Shown here one piece after another: positions 30,086 through 37,670 of a stretch of 64,000 nucleotides of DNA. Each line of letters begins with the position of its first letter. The first letter of the stretch is position 1. A program made the position numbers and the translations under genes. Below the pieces are notes generated by a model. That model was not told the origin of the DNA and searched no databases. It worked only from the letters and a program-made list of their open reading frames with translations. Origin of the DNA: Angustibacter sp. Root456 (GTDB lineage: Bacteria; Actinomycetota; Actinomycetes; Actinomycetales; Angustibacteraceae); contig NZ_LMER01000019.1 of assembly GCF_001426435.1 (NCBI RefSeq), positions 106,382-170,381 of the forward strand, written 5' to 3'.

Positions 30086-30124
30086 CTAGCGGGCAGCCAC
30101 CTCACGCGTCCGTAGATCAATCAC
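30086..30124 (-). CDS. 12-residue peptide ORF behind a near-perfect ribosome binding site
   Basis: GTG at 30124 to TAG at 30086 encodes MIDLRTREVAAR. AAAGGAGG (minus strand, 30136-30143), part of AAAGGAGGTGGTCC, is the strongest Shine-Dalgarno sequence in the window and stands 11 bases before the GTG. A TTG at 30120 in another frame could start a longer frame running antisense into eda and seems less likely. The ORF lies between a promoter and a structured RNA, which suggests a leader peptide or a peptide-encoding small RNA. It is unrecognised. Confidence 0.45.
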   Translation of the reverse strand: MIDLRTREVAAR

Positions 30125-30156
30125 CTCTCGGACCACCTCCTTTCCCGTGTGCCATG

Positions 30157-30185
30157 ACGGTACGTCCGGATGTGGTGCGGTGCAA
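30157..30185 (-). promoter_or_regulatory. strong promoter of the peptide/structured-RNA unit
   Basis: On the minus strand TTGCAC (30180-30185), a 17-base spacer and TACCGT (30157-30162) give one of the best sigma-70-type promoters seen here. The start of transcription would fall near 30150, just upstream of the AAAGGAGG site. It lies 30 bases past the rskA stop and so makes the unit independent of sigK-rskA. Confidence 0.6.
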
Positions 30186-30214
30186 CGGTATTGCGGTTCA
30201 GTTGTGGAACCGCG

Positions 30215-30937
30215 TCAGGCGCCGAGGTCCATCGTCATGATCGGTGCCGTCGTGGGCTGCTTGGAGCCACCGGCCGGCTCCACGGTGACGCCGAGCTTGG
30301 CGCCCGGCGTGACACCGGTCGCGAGCAGGGCCTGCGACCCGTGGATCAGGCCCACCGAGCGCGCACCGCCGTCGATCACCCACAGCTGCAGCACGTGCTG
30401 GGCGTCGGTGGCCGGCAGCTTCTGGCCGACGAACACCGCCTTGCCCTCCGACGGGGCGACGATCACGCGGGCCACACCGCCGCCGTCGATCTGCCGGGCG
30501 TCCGGCGCGGCGAGCACGGCCGCCATCTGCGAAGCGGCCTGCTCGACCCGCACGGCCTCCCGGTGCTGCTGCACCGCCACCGCGCCGAGGCTCCCGGCCA
30601 CGACGACGAGCGCGGCCGCCACGGCGAGGAACGTGCGGGACGCCACGCGCGAGCGCCGGAGCAGCGAGGTGACGGTGCCGGCGTCCGAGACGGGCGGGAG
30701 CTGACGCGTCGCACGCACCTGCTCCATCACCGAGTCCCGGAACGACGCCGGCACGCCGCTGGCCGCGGCCACCCCGAGCATGGCGCCGGTGGCGCGCAGG
30801 CCGCGGACCTCTTCGGTGCACGACTCGCACTCGGCGAGGTGGGCCTCGAACTCGCGCCGCTCGGGGTCGTCGAGGGCGTCCAGGGCGTACGCGCCGGTGA
30901 GGGTGTGCAGGTCGTGCGTCGTGCCGTCGCGAGTCAT
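30215..30937 (-). CDS. rskA: anti-sigma-K factor
   Basis: A 240-residue membrane anti-sigma factor. Residues 8-45 are the zinc-binding anti-sigma domain with H33-x3-C37-x2-C40 (HLAECESC), about residues 99-121 are a single transmembrane helix, and residues 125-240 are an extracytoplasmic RskA-type domain. It should hold the SigK-like sigma factor inactive until regulated proteolysis releases it. Start ATG 30937 overlaps the sigma gene by 4 bp, as is usual for sigma/anti-sigma pairs. Confidence 0.9.
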   Translation of the reverse strand: MTRDGTTHDLHTLTGAYALDALDDPERREFEAHLAECESCTEEVRGLRATGAMLGVAAASGVPASFRDSVMEQVRATRQLPPVSDAGTVTSLLRRSRVASRTFLAVAAALVVVAGSLGAVAVQQHREAVRVEQAASQMAAVLAAPDARQIDGGGVARVIVAPSEGKAVFVGQKLPATDAQHVLQLWVIDGGARSVGLIHGSQALLATGVTPGAKLGVTVEPAGGSKQPTTAPIMTMDLGA

Positions 30938-31542
30938 GCTGGCACCCCCAGGCAGTCGCGCAGACGGATCAGACCGTCGCGCAGGCGGGTCTTGATCGTG
31001 CCGAGGGGCACGTCGAGCAGCTCGGCGACCTCCCGGTAGGTGTAGCCGCCGTAGTAGGCCAGCTGCACGGACTCGCGCTGCAGCTCGGTGAGCCCACCGA
31101 GGCAGCTGCGCACCGCCTGCTGCTCCAGCCGCACCTCGACCTCCTCGGCCACCTCGTCGTACTCGCGCACGGTGTCGCGGCGCCCCACCCGCTCGTCGCG
31201 GTCGCGGGCGGCCTGGGCCGACCGGACGCGGTCGACGGCGCGGGCGTGCGCCATGGTCATGATCCACGTGGTGGCGCTGCCGCGGGAAGGGTCGAAGCGG
31301 GTCGCGGTGCGCCACACCTCGACCATGACCTCCTGGGCCACCTCCTCGGACTGCGCGGGGTCGCGCAGGACGCGCCGCACAACGCCCAGCACCGGGCCGC
31401 CCGTGCGGCGGAACAGCACCTCGAAGGCCGCCTCGTCCCCGCGGGCGACCTGGGTCACCAGCGCCTCCAGGGAGTCGGCGGCGTCGCCGGTGGCCCTGGC
31501 GTCGTCCGGGACGACTCCCAAGCGCCGCTGCGTCGAGCCCAT
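30934..31542 (-). CDS. sigK: ECF RNA polymerase sigma factor, SigK-like
   Basis: A 202-residue ECF sigma factor. Region 2 (about residues 45-110) contains FDPSRGSATTWIMTMAHARA for -10 recognition and region 4 (about 140-195) contains YREVAELLDVPLGTIKTR for -35 recognition. The pairing with an RskA protein and overall length place it in the SigK (ECF19) group, which controls redox- or envelope-responsive genes. Start ATG 31542 is chosen because GAAGGGAG sits 6 bases upstream; an earlier ATG at 31569 lacks a site. No clear target promoters were found in the window. Confidence 0.9.
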   Translation of the reverse strand: MGSTQRRLGVVPDDARATGDAADSLEALVTQVARGDEAAFEVLFRRTGGPVLGVVRRVLRDPAQSEEVAQEVMVEVWRTATRFDPSRGSATTWIMTMAHARAVDRVRSAQAARDRDERVGRRDTVREYDEVAEEVEVRLEQQAVRSCLGGLTELQRESVQLAYYGGYTYREVAELLDVPLGTIKTRLRDGLIRLRDCLGVPA

Positions 31543-31727
31543 GAGGACTCCCTTCAGGCGTGGCATCACGTGGTCGACCCTTCTTCGACGCCACCCCCCG
31601 AGCGGATTGGTGGTCCCCCGATGATCACGTGAAGTGGGTCCCCGAGCACGTCGTGGGGCTCACGATCGTGGCGGCTGGGCATCACCGGCGATGCGCCGCC
31701 ACCACGATGTGCGGCCGGCACGGCTGG

Positions 31728-32465
31728 TCAGGGGGTGATGGTGGCGGGGTCGACGGCGATCCAGACGGCCGCGGCGCGTGCGAGCAGGCGCGGGGCGGGG
31801 TCGAGGGCGTAGAGCGCCGTCTCGGTCCAGGCCTTGCGGCCCTCCTGGCGCTGCACCCGGCCCATCACGACGTGCCGGACGCCGGCCCGCGAGAGCGCGT
31901 CGACCCGAGCCGTCATCGTGCCGAGCACCATGGGGCGCCCGGCGAGGTCGACCGACCAGCCGCCCGGGCAGTCGAGCGCCGCCCACGTGACCTCGGTGGT
32001 CACGCGCCCGTCCGGCCCGGCGACGTCGTCAGCGGGCACCCACGTGCAGGCCGTCACCTCCGGACGGTCGGCGAGCGGTCCTGGCCGCAGCGCCAGCCCG
32101 TCGGACGCCGGACGCCCCGTGCCGCACGAGAAGCAGGTCGCGAAGGGGTGGTCGTGCAGACCGCGGTAGCGCGACTGGGCGTCGAGGGCGACGTCCCACG
32201 ACACCGGTTCCACCGCCGCCTCGGTGAACGGCGACGGCACGAGCGAGGCGACCGCCACCGGCCGCTCGCCGTCAGCCGCCGTCGCCTCGCGGTCGTCGCC
32301 CGTCACCGCCAGCTCGACGTCGAGCGGCGGGGGCGCCATGAGCCGCACCTGCACGGCCTCGCCCTCGCCGGCCACGACGTGCTGCGCCAACGCGCCGCAG
32401 GTCCAGCCGCCGTTGCCCGACCGGGAGGGGCCGTTGTAACGCTGAGGGATGACGAGGGTGCTCAC
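31728..32465 (-). CDS. hotdog-fold thioesterase-like protein of unknown function
   Basis: A 245-residue soluble protein with no clear catalytic motif. The layout, an N-terminal GGWTCGALAQHV segment, a central FATCFSCGTGR block (two Cys, about residues 112-121) and a C-terminal MVLGTMTARVDA and ARAAAVWIAVDP pair of strands, fits a duplicated hotdog fold as in acyl-CoA thioesterase-like proteins. A role in acyl-CoA handling is possible but not shown. GTG 32465 lies 6 bases after TAGGGT, indicating a leaderless mRNA. The photolyase gene behind it is separately promoted. Confidence 0.6.
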   Translation of the reverse strand: MSTLVIPQRYNGPSRSGNGGWTCGALAQHVVAGEGEAVQVRLMAPPPLDVELAVTGDDREATAADGERPVAVASLVPSPFTEAAVEPVSWDVALDAQSRYRGLHDHPFATCFSCGTGRPASDGLALRPGPLADRPEVTACTWVPADDVAGPDGRVTTEVTWAALDCPGGWSVDLAGRPMVLGTMTARVDALSRAGVRHVVMGRVQRQEGRKAWTETALYALDPAPRLLARAAAVWIAVDPATITP

Positions 32466-32471
32466 GCAGCG

Positions 32472-32477
32472 ACCCTA
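32472..32477 (-). promoter_or_regulatory. -10 box for the hotdog-like gene
   Basis: TAGGGT (minus strand) with a 6-base gap to GTG 32465. It overlaps the end of the photolyase gene region and has the leaderless geometry. Confidence 0.5.
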
Positions 32478-32482
32478 GCGAC

Positions 32483-33835
32483 CTAGCGGCGGCGCACGCT
32501 CTCGTAGCGGCGCAGCGCCTCAGCCCGCTCCTCGGCGTGGTCGACGATCCGTCGCGGGTAGTCGTGGGCGTAGCCGTCGTCGTGCTCCCACGGCTCGTGC
32601 GCCGCGGCACCGTGCAGGTGCGCGAGCTCGGGCACCCAGCGCCGCACGTAGGCACCGTCGGGGTCGAAGCGCAGCCCCTGGCCCACCGGGTTGAAGACCC
32701 GGAAGTACGGCGCGGCGTCCGTGCCCGAGCCGGCCACCCACTGCCAGCCGTGGTTGTTGCTCGCGAGGTCGCCGTCGCGCAACCAGCGCAGGAAGTGCCG
32801 CGCCCCGTGCTGCCACTCGACGTGCAGGTCCTTCACCAGGAAGCTCGCGGTGACCATGCGCACCCGGTTGTGCATCCACCCGGTGGCCCGCAGCTGCCTC
32901 ATGCCGGCGTCGACGAAGGGATAGCCGGTGCGGCCCTCGCGCCAGGCGTCGAAACCGTCGCCGGGCTCGTCGTAGCCCAGCCGCGCGTACTCGGGCCGCA
33001 GGTACTCGCGGGCGCTCTCGGGGTGGTGCCACAGGACGTCGGCGTAGAACTCGCGCCAGCACAGCTCGCTGCGGAAGGTCTGAGCGCCCTTGCTGCGGCG
33101 CCCGGCGAGGTCGGCCAGCAGCGTGCGCGGGTGGATCTCGCCGTACTTCAGGTGCGCCGACAGCTGCGAGGTGCCGTCGAGGTCGGGCCGGTCGCGGTCG
33201 TCCGCGTAGCGGTCGAGGGCGTCGTCGCGGAACTCCCGCCAGCGCTGCAGGGCTGCCCGCTCACCGACGTCCGGCAGCTCGACGCCGTCGAGGTCGGGCT
33301 CGGCAGGCAGGTCGGCGGAGTCCACCGTGCGGGCCCAGCGCAGCCCCGGCGGCGGGTCGCCGGCCGGGGCCGGCCAGCCGTGCGCCGTCCAAGCCTTCGA
33401 GAAGGGCGTGAACACCTGGTACGGCGTGCCGTCGCCCTTGGTCACCGAGCCCGGGCCGACGGCGTACGGCGTGCCGGTGCGCACCAGGGGCACCTCGAGG
33501 GCTCGCTCGACCGCCTCGTCGCGCCCGCGCCCGTAGGGGCCGGCGTCCGCGGTGACGTGCACCGACGCCGCACCCAGCTCGCGCGCGACGTCAGGCAGCA
33601 CATTGGCGGGGTTGCCGTGCCGGACGACGAGCGCGCCGTCCGTGGCCGCCCGCAGCGCCTGCAGCGACCTCAGCAGCCACCTGACGCGCGGTGCGCCGGA
33701 GGCGTTCAGCAGCCGGTCGTCGAGGACGAACAGCGCCAGCACGCGGCCGCCGTCCGCAGCCTGGGCGGCCGCGTGCAGCGCAGGGTGGTCGGCGAGGCGC
33801 AGGTCGCGCCGGAACCACAGCACGGTGTCAGGCAC
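32483..33835 (-). CDS. phr: deoxyribodipyrimidine photolyase
   Basis: A 450-residue class I CPD photolyase. The N-terminal antenna-binding Rossmann domain opens with VLWFRRDLRLADHPAL. The helical FAD domain (about residues 195-440) holds TSQLSAHLKYGEIHPRTLL, ELCWREFYADVLWH, GYPFVDAGMRQLRATGWMHN, and WQWVAGSGTDAAPYFRVFNP, the strongest family signatures. It repairs UV-induced cyclobutane dimers with blue light. The family length is normally 430-480 residues, so it is complete. GTG 33835 lies 6 bases after TAGCGT. It is divergent from the DtxR-family gene. Confidence 0.95.
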   Translation of the reverse strand: MPDTVLWFRRDLRLADHPALHAAAQAADGGRVLALFVLDDRLLNASGAPRVRWLLRSLQALRAATDGALVVRHGNPANVLPDVARELGAASVHVTADAGPYGRGRDEAVERALEVPLVRTGTPYAVGPGSVTKGDGTPYQVFTPFSKAWTAHGWPAPAGDPPPGLRWARTVDSADLPAEPDLDGVELPDVGERAALQRWREFRDDALDRYADDRDRPDLDGTSQLSAHLKYGEIHPRTLLADLAGRRSKGAQTFRSELCWREFYADVLWHHPESAREYLRPEYARLGYDEPGDGFDAWREGRTGYPFVDAGMRQLRATGWMHNRVRMVTASFLVKDLHVEWQHGARHFLRWLRDGDLASNNHGWQWVAGSGTDAAPYFRVFNPVGQGLRFDPDGAYVRRWVPELAHLHGAAAHEPWEHDDGYAHDYPRRIVDHAEERAEALRRYESVRRR

Positions 33836-33841
33836 GCCGTC

Positions 33842-33847
33842 ACGCTA
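33842..33847 (-). promoter_or_regulatory. -10 box for leaderless phr mRNA
   Basis: TAGCGT (minus strand) with a 6-base gap to GTG 33835. Confidence 0.5.
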
Positions 33848-33931
33848 GGGGGCCGCCTCCCGCACGGCGCGGCGGTGGCGCGCTCGCCGCGTAGGCTCGC
33901 CCCGAGCGACCACCAGAGAGGCCCAGCGCAC

Positions 33932-34633
33932 GTGAGCGACCTGATCGACACCACCGAGATGTACCTGCGCACCATCTTCGAGCTCGAGGAGGAGGGCATC
34001 GTGCCGATGCGCGCCCGCATCGCCGAGCGCCTCGGGCACAGCGGTCCGACGGTGTCGCAGACGGTGGCGCGCATGGAGCGTGACGGCCTGGTGCACGTCA
34101 CCGGCGACCGGCACCTCGAGCTCACCGACGACGGCCGGCAGAAGGCCACCCGCGTGATGCGCAAGCACCGCCTGGCCGAGCGACTGCTCGTCGACGTCGT
34201 CGGGCTGGAGTGGGAGTTCGTGCACGAGGAGGCGTGCCGCTGGGAGCACGTCATGAGCGAGCGGGTCGAGCGCAAGCTGCTCGAGATCCTCGACCACCCC
34301 ACCCAGTCGCCGTACGGCAACCCGATCCCGGGTCTGGACGAGCTGGGGGAGTCAGACGGCGGCGAGCAGTTCCTGGGTGGCGGCCTGCGCCAGCTCGGCG
34401 AGCTGGCGGGGGCGACGGCGTCAGACGTCGTCGTGCACCGCATCGGCGAGCCGGCCCAGGGCGACCCGCAGCTGCTCGGCGCGCTGCACCAGGCGGGGCT
34501 GCGGCCGGGCGAGCGGGTGCAGGTGCGGCGTGACGGCGACCGGCTGGTCGTGGTGGGCGCCGACGGGCGCGAGGTCGCCGTCGATCGCCGCACCGCCGAG
34601 CACGTGTTCGCCGTCCCGGCACCGGCTCGGTGA
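33932..34633 (+). CDS. DtxR-family metal-dependent transcriptional repressor
   Basis: A 233-residue regulator. The winged helix covers about residues 1-70 (MYLRTIFELEEEGIVPMRARIAERL split by the recognition helix HSGPTVSQTVARMERDG), the dimerisation and metal-binding domain about 75-140 (HEEACRWEHVMSE with the Cys, Glu and His ligands, then GNPIPGLDELG), and the SH3-like FeoA domain about 150-233. It is close to IdeR/DtxR, which use ferrous iron, though manganese-sensing relatives share these residues. A TAGGCT box at 33892-33897 is a likely -10, leaving a leader of about 30 bases; AGAGAGG precedes GTG 33932. The riboswitch and NlpC gene follow. Confidence 0.9.
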   Translation: MSDLIDTTEMYLRTIFELEEEGIVPMRARIAERLGHSGPTVSQTVARMERDGLVHVTGDRHLELTDDGRQKATRVMRKHRLAERLLVDVVGLEWEFVHEEACRWEHVMSERVERKLLEILDHPTQSPYGNPIPGLDELGESDGGEQFLGGGLRQLGELAGATASDVVVHRIGEPAQGDPQLLGALHQAGLRPGERVQVRRDGDRLVVVGADGREVAVDRRTAEHVFAVPAPAR

Positions 34634-34662
34634 CGCCCGGGTGACGCGGACTCGCCGGGGGC

Positions 34663-34692
34663 GTGACAGCACGGGGTCGGACTGTGTAGTTT
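34663..34692 (+). promoter_or_regulatory. promoter of the riboswitch-NlpC/P60 transcript
   Basis: GTGACA (34663-34668), an 18-base spacer and TAGTTT (34687-34692) place transcription start near 34699, about 25-40 bases before the first conserved riboswitch helix. Confidence 0.5.
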
Positions 34693-34721
34693 GGCCCGTG
34701 CCCACCGTCCCCGCGGAGGGC

Positions 34722-34938
34722 CCTCGACGCGGACGCCGAACTCTGCCACCGCATCCCGAGGAACCGCACGACACCGTCTGGCAGAGGCGGGGGACCCACG
34801 TAGTCCGACCGGCGCGGAAGCCATCCGTGACGGTCTTGGGGTGAAGCCACCACAGCAGGGCGCGAGCCCAGCACCGGTGGCCGGGTGAACACTCTCCACC
34901 CGAACCCGACAGCTCACCTCGAAGGCGTCGGAGAGGCT
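34722..34938 (+). promoter_or_regulatory. c-di-AMP (ydaO/yuaA class) riboswitch
   Basis: The long leader between the DtxR gene and the NlpC/P60 gene carries the conserved blocks of this riboswitch in order: CCGAACTCTGCC at about 34736-34747, GGCGGGGGACCCACG at about 34786-34800, CTTGGGGTGAAGCC at about 34834-34847, paired GGGCGCGAGCCC near 34858, and the 3' signature CCCGACAGCTCACCTCGAAG with GGCGTCGGAGAGG ending at about 34936. Only short variable loops interrupt them. In actinobacteria this class sits before cell-wall hydrolase genes and turns them off when c-di-AMP is high, as known for the family. Confidence 0.88.
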
Positions 34939-34946
34939 CTACGACT

Positions 34947-35732
34947 GTGACGACTCGTACCCCCGGGCGCCATCGCGCGCCCGCGCGACACGCGTCCACG
35001 CTCCTCGCTCCCTCATCCAGCTCGACCGGTGCCGTCGCCAAGACGTCCGCGGTGCTCGCGGTCTCCGGCGGTCTGGTCGCCTCGCTCGGCCTGCAGGCTC
35101 ACGCCGCGCCGGCGAGCGTCGACACCGCGGCCACCACGACCGAGGCGCCCAACGGCGTCCAGCAGGCGTCGGCTGTGCCCGCCGCGCTGGTGGACGGCGT
35201 CGCCGCCGCTCCGTCGTTCGGCGAGATCGGCTTCACGGCGGTGGCGACCAAGCCGAAGCCCAAGCCCAAGCCGAAGCCGGTCGTGAAGTTGCAGCGCGCC
35301 ACCGAGCGGGTCAGCCGCTCCAGCGAGCGCACCGCGCCTGCCGCGCCCGCGCCCGCTCCGGTGAGCATCAAGGCCGGCGCGCCCGGGTCGCCGGAGTTCG
35401 GCGCCGCCGTGATGGCGATCGCCGCGCGCTACGAGGGCACGCCCTACCAGTACGGCGGCACCACGCCCGCTGGCTTCGACTGCTCCGGTTACACCTCCTA
35501 CGTCTTCCGCCAGGTGGGTATCGACCTGCCGCGCACCTCGAGCGCGCAGCGGGCGGCCACCACCCGCATCTCGCGCAGCGAGGCCGTGCCGGGTGACCTG
35601 GTGTTCCTGCCCGGCCACGTCGGCATCTACGCGGGCAACGGCATGATGTGGGACGCCCCCCGCACCGGCAAGGACGTCCAGAAGCGTGCGGTGTACTCCA
35701 GCAGCGCCACGTACGGCCGCGTCCACGGCTGA
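34947..35732 (+). CDS. secreted NlpC/P60 peptidoglycan endopeptidase
   Basis: A 261-residue exported wall hydrolase. A basic leader and hydrophobic segment (about residues 28-52, ending QAHAAPA) form the signal. A Lys-Pro repeat (about residues 102-111) and a Pro/Ala linker follow, and the C-terminal NlpC/P60 domain (about 150-261) carries the catalytic Cys C179 in FDCSGYTSYVF and His H224 in GHVGIYAG. It cleaves stem-peptide bonds in peptidoglycan. Expression is expected to be governed by the c-di-AMP riboswitch upstream. GTG 34947 follows GGAGAGG, which is itself the 3' edge of the riboswitch, so ligand binding could mask translation. A strong terminator follows. Confidence 0.9.
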   Translation: MTTRTPGRHRAPARHASTLLAPSSSSTGAVAKTSAVLAVSGGLVASLGLQAHAAPASVDTAATTTEAPNGVQQASAVPAALVDGVAAAPSFGEIGFTAVATKPKPKPKPKPVVKLQRATERVSRSSERTAPAAPAPAPVSIKAGAPGSPEFGAAVMAIAARYEGTPYQYGGTTPAGFDCSGYTSYVFRQVGIDLPRTSSAQRAATTRISRSEAVPGDLVFLPGHVGIYAGNGMMWDAPRTGKDVQKRAVYSSSATYGRVHG

Positions 35733-35749
35733 CGTCGCACGGCCTTCTC

Positions 35750-35794
35750 GCACGGGCCCGCCACCGACTCGGTGGCGGGCCCGTGCGCGTTTTC
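35750..35794 (+). terminator. rho-independent terminator of the NlpC/P60 gene
   Basis: A perfect 17-bp stem (35750-35766 with 35770-35786, 3-base loop) followed by GCGTTTT. It is 18 bases past the stop codon and is the clearest intrinsic terminator of the window. Confidence 0.9.
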
Positions 35795-35797
35795 TGC

Positions 35798-35826
35798 GTG
35801 ACCTCGGGCGGTTCGCCGCCTACCCT
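35798..35826 (+). promoter_or_regulatory. promoter of the HNH nuclease gene
   Basis: GTGACC (35798-35803), a 17-base spacer and TACCCT (35821-35826) immediately follow the terminator, leaving a leader of about 80 bases. Confidence 0.45.
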
Positions 35827-35915
35827 GACGCCAGGGCCGTCAATCCGGGCGGACTCCGAGACGCCGACGTGTCCCGCACGCCAGCTGGGCCGCGCCGGCG
35901 AGAGAGGGGCGCGCG

Positions 35916-36428
35916 ATGCGCACGCTCGTGCTCAACGCCGGCTACGAGCCGTTGTCGGTGGTGTCGTTCAAGCGGGCCGTGGTGCTCGTGCTGGGCGGCA
36001 AGGCCAGCGTGCTGGCCGAGTCCGACGAGCCGCTGCGCAGCCCCGGCTCCGTGCACCGCGACGGGCTGTCGATGGCGACACCCTCGGTGATCCTGCTCGT
36101 GCGCTACGTGCGTGCCCCGCGCCGGCGGGCGGTGGCGGTGACGCGTCGGGGCGTGCTGCGACGCGACGGCCACCGCTGCGCCTACTGCCGCGCCCAGGCC
36201 GCGACGGTCGACCACGTCATGCCCCGCTCGCGCGGCGGCGCCGACGCGTGGGAGAACCTCGTGGCCTGCTGCCTGCGCTGCAACAGCGCGAAGGGCAATC
36301 GGACGCCGGAGGAGATGGGGTGGCGGCTGCACCAGCGGCCGGTCGCGCCGTCCGGGCCGTTGTGGGCGCTGCGGGGGGCGGAGTCGCTCGACCCGTCGTG
36401 GGAGGAGTTCCTCTCCGTCGCCGCCTGA
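35916..36428 (+). CDS. HNH endonuclease family protein
   Basis: A 170-residue protein. The C-terminal half contains the zinc-finger HNH nuclease core: CAYC (C88, C91), TVDHVMPRSRGGADAWENLV with the DH, His-side and Asn positions, then CLRCNSAKGNRTP. The N-terminal MRTLVLNAGYEPLSVVSFKRA block is typical of the widespread actinobacterial and cyanobacterial HNH proteins of unknown target. It is probably a chromosomal DNA-processing enzyme rather than a restriction enzyme, since no methylase or phage genes accompany it. ATG follows GAGAGAGGGG. Confidence 0.88.
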   Translation: MRTLVLNAGYEPLSVVSFKRAVVLVLGGKASVLAESDEPLRSPGSVHRDGLSMATPSVILLVRYVRAPRRRAVAVTRRGVLRRDGHRCAYCRAQAATVDHVMPRSRGGADAWENLVACCLRCNSAKGNRTPEEMGWRLHQRPVAPSGPLWALRGAESLDPSWEEFLSVAA

Positions 36429-36466
36429 GCGGGAAGGCTCGGGGCAGCAGCGGTGTTGGCGCCTGC

Positions 36467-37183
36467 GTGACTGATGCGCTGAAGGTCGAGATCTGGTCGG
36501 ACATCGTGTGCCCGTGGTGCTACATCGGCAAGCGGCGGCTGGAGGCGGCCGTGGCGTCGTCCGGGGTGCCGGTGCAGGTGACCTGGCGCTCGTTCCAGCT
36601 CGACCCGACGGCGCCGCGGGAGAGCACCGAGGACGTCGCGACGTACCTCGGCCGCAAGTACGGCGGGGGCCGCGAGGCGGGGCTGGCCATGAACGAGCGC
36701 GTGTCGCAGGTCGCCGCGCAGGACGGCCTGGAGTACCACCTCGAAGCGGCCCAGCGCGCGAATACCGTCGATGCCCACCGGCTGCTGCACCTCGCCGCTG
36801 AGCACGGGGTGCAGGACGCGCTGAAGGAGCGGCTGCTGCGCGCCTACTTCACCGAGGGGCAGGCGGTGGGCGACCCCCAGACGCTGGCCGGGCTCGCCGC
36901 CGAGGTGGGGCTGGCGGCCGAGCGCGTGCGCGAGGTGCTGGGCTCGGACGAGTACGCCGACGACGTCGCGGCCGACCAGGCCGAGGCCCAGGCGCTGGGC
37001 GCGAACGGCGTGCCGTTCTTCGTCATCGACCGGCGGTACGCGGTGAGCGGCGCCCAGCCCGTGGAGCTGTTCGAGCAGGCGCTGCGCCAGGCGTGGAGCG
37101 AGCATCGGCCCGCGCTGTTGAGCGTGCCGAGCACCGACGGCGCGGGCGCCGAGGTGTGCGGTCCGGACGGCTGCACCACCTGA
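36467..37183 (+). CDS. DsbA-family oxidoreductase, FrnE-like
   Basis: A 238-residue thioredoxin-fold protein with the redox motif CPWC at residues 15-18 ([14 protein letters not shown]), an inserted helical domain (about residues 50-150) and the cis-Pro region GVPFFVID near residue 187. There is no signal peptide, so it acts in the cytoplasm, as FrnE-type disulfide isomerases and 2-hydroxychromene-carboxylate-isomerase relatives do. The C-terminus ends in a Cys-containing CGPDGC segment that may be an additional redox or metal site. GTG 36467 is chosen from the family N-terminus; no strong ribosome site is seen. Confidence 0.85.
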   Translation: MTDALKVEIWSDIVCPWCYIGKRRLEAAVASSGVPVQVTWRSFQLDPTAPRESTEDVATYLGRKYGGGREAGLAMNERVSQVAAQDGLEYHLEAAQRANTVDAHRLLHLAAEHGVQDALKERLLRAYFTEGQAVGDPQTLAGLAAEVGLAAERVREVLGSDEYADDVAADQAEAQALGANGVPFFVIDRRYAVSGAQPVELFEQALRQAWSEHRPALLSVPSTDGAGAEVCGPDGCTT

Positions 37184-37196
37184 GCGGCGGCCCTAC

Positions 37197-37225
37197 TTGG
37201 TACTGGGCGCTGGACCAGGTACCGT
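37197..37225 (+). promoter_or_regulatory. cspA promoter
   Basis: TTGGTA (37197-37202), a 17-base spacer and TACCGT (37220-37225). Transcription from about 37232 would give cspA a leader of about 157 bases, the long leader expected of cold-shock mRNAs. Confidence 0.55.
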
Positions 37226-37263
37226 AGGGCGTGGTTGCAGTAGCAGTTCCTCGATCGTTTACC

Positions 37264-37293
37264 AAAGCGTCCGCGGGATCTCGCGGACGCTTT
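37264..37293 (+). promoter_or_regulatory. hairpin in the cspA leader
   Basis: A perfect 12-bp stem AAAGCGTCCGCG/CGCGGACGCTTT with a 6-base loop GGATCT. It could end the upstream FrnE-like mRNA, or act as a temperature-sensitive attenuator inside the cspA leader. Confidence 0.55.
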
Positions 37294-37388
37294 CTCGTTG
37301 TTGGGCTTCGCCCTCCTCGTGGACGTCGAACACCGCGGCCGCCACGACCGGCAAAGTGCCGGCCGTATCGCCCCCACCAGGAGGATCC

Positions 37389-37592
37389 ATGTCCCAGGGC
37401 ACAGTGAAGTGGTTCAACGCCGAGAAGGGCTTCGGCTTCATCGCTCAGGACGGCGGCGGCGCCGACGTCTTCGTGCACTACTCGGCGATCGCGTCGGACG
37501 GCTACCGTTCGCTCGACGAGAACCAGCGCGTCGAGTTCGACGTCACGCAGGGCCCGAAGGGCCCGCAGGCGGAGAACGTCCGCCCCATCTGA
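37389..37592 (+). CDS. cspA: cold-shock protein CspA
   Basis: A 67-residue single cold-shock domain with intact RNP1 (KGFGFI) and RNP2 (VFVHY), and the family start [14 protein letters not shown]. It is an RNA chaperone that melts mRNA structure at low temperature and in growth transitions. AGGAGG at about 37379 gives strong translation of ATG 37389. It has its own promoter, a long structured leader and a terminator, so it is a monocistronic, highly expressed gene. It contrasts with the diverged RNP2 of the longer protein at 3095. Confidence 0.97.
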   Translation: MSQGTVKWFNAEKGFGFIAQDGGGADVFVHYSAIASDGYRSLDENQRVEFDVTQGPKGPQAENVRPI

Positions 37593-37616
37593 TCCACCCG
37601 CCGGCTCGCCGGCACG

Positions 37617-37650
37617 CGAAGGGCCTCGCCGATCTCGGCGGGGCCCTTCG
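37617..37650. terminator. bidirectional terminator between cspA and CoA-binding gene
   Basis: CGAAGGGC...GCCCTTCG with an inner TCGCCGA/TCGGCG pairing and one mismatch forms a stem of about 15 bp. It sits between two convergent genes and probably ends both transcripts. Confidence 0.7.
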
Positions 37651-37670
37651 TCGTGCTCGGTCCCGACGTC

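Noticed and set aside
29707-30120. A 137-codon leftward frame starting TTG 30120, overlapping eda
   Set aside because: It runs antisense through conserved eda codons and lacks a domain. The 12-codon GTG frame fits the ribosome site and the stop better, though the longer frame is not formally excluded.
31543-31727. SigK-type autoregulatory promoter upstream of sigK
   Set aside because: CCAATCC and GTCGAA occur on the right strand but their 14-base spacing does not fit the expected 16-17; too weak to report as a site.
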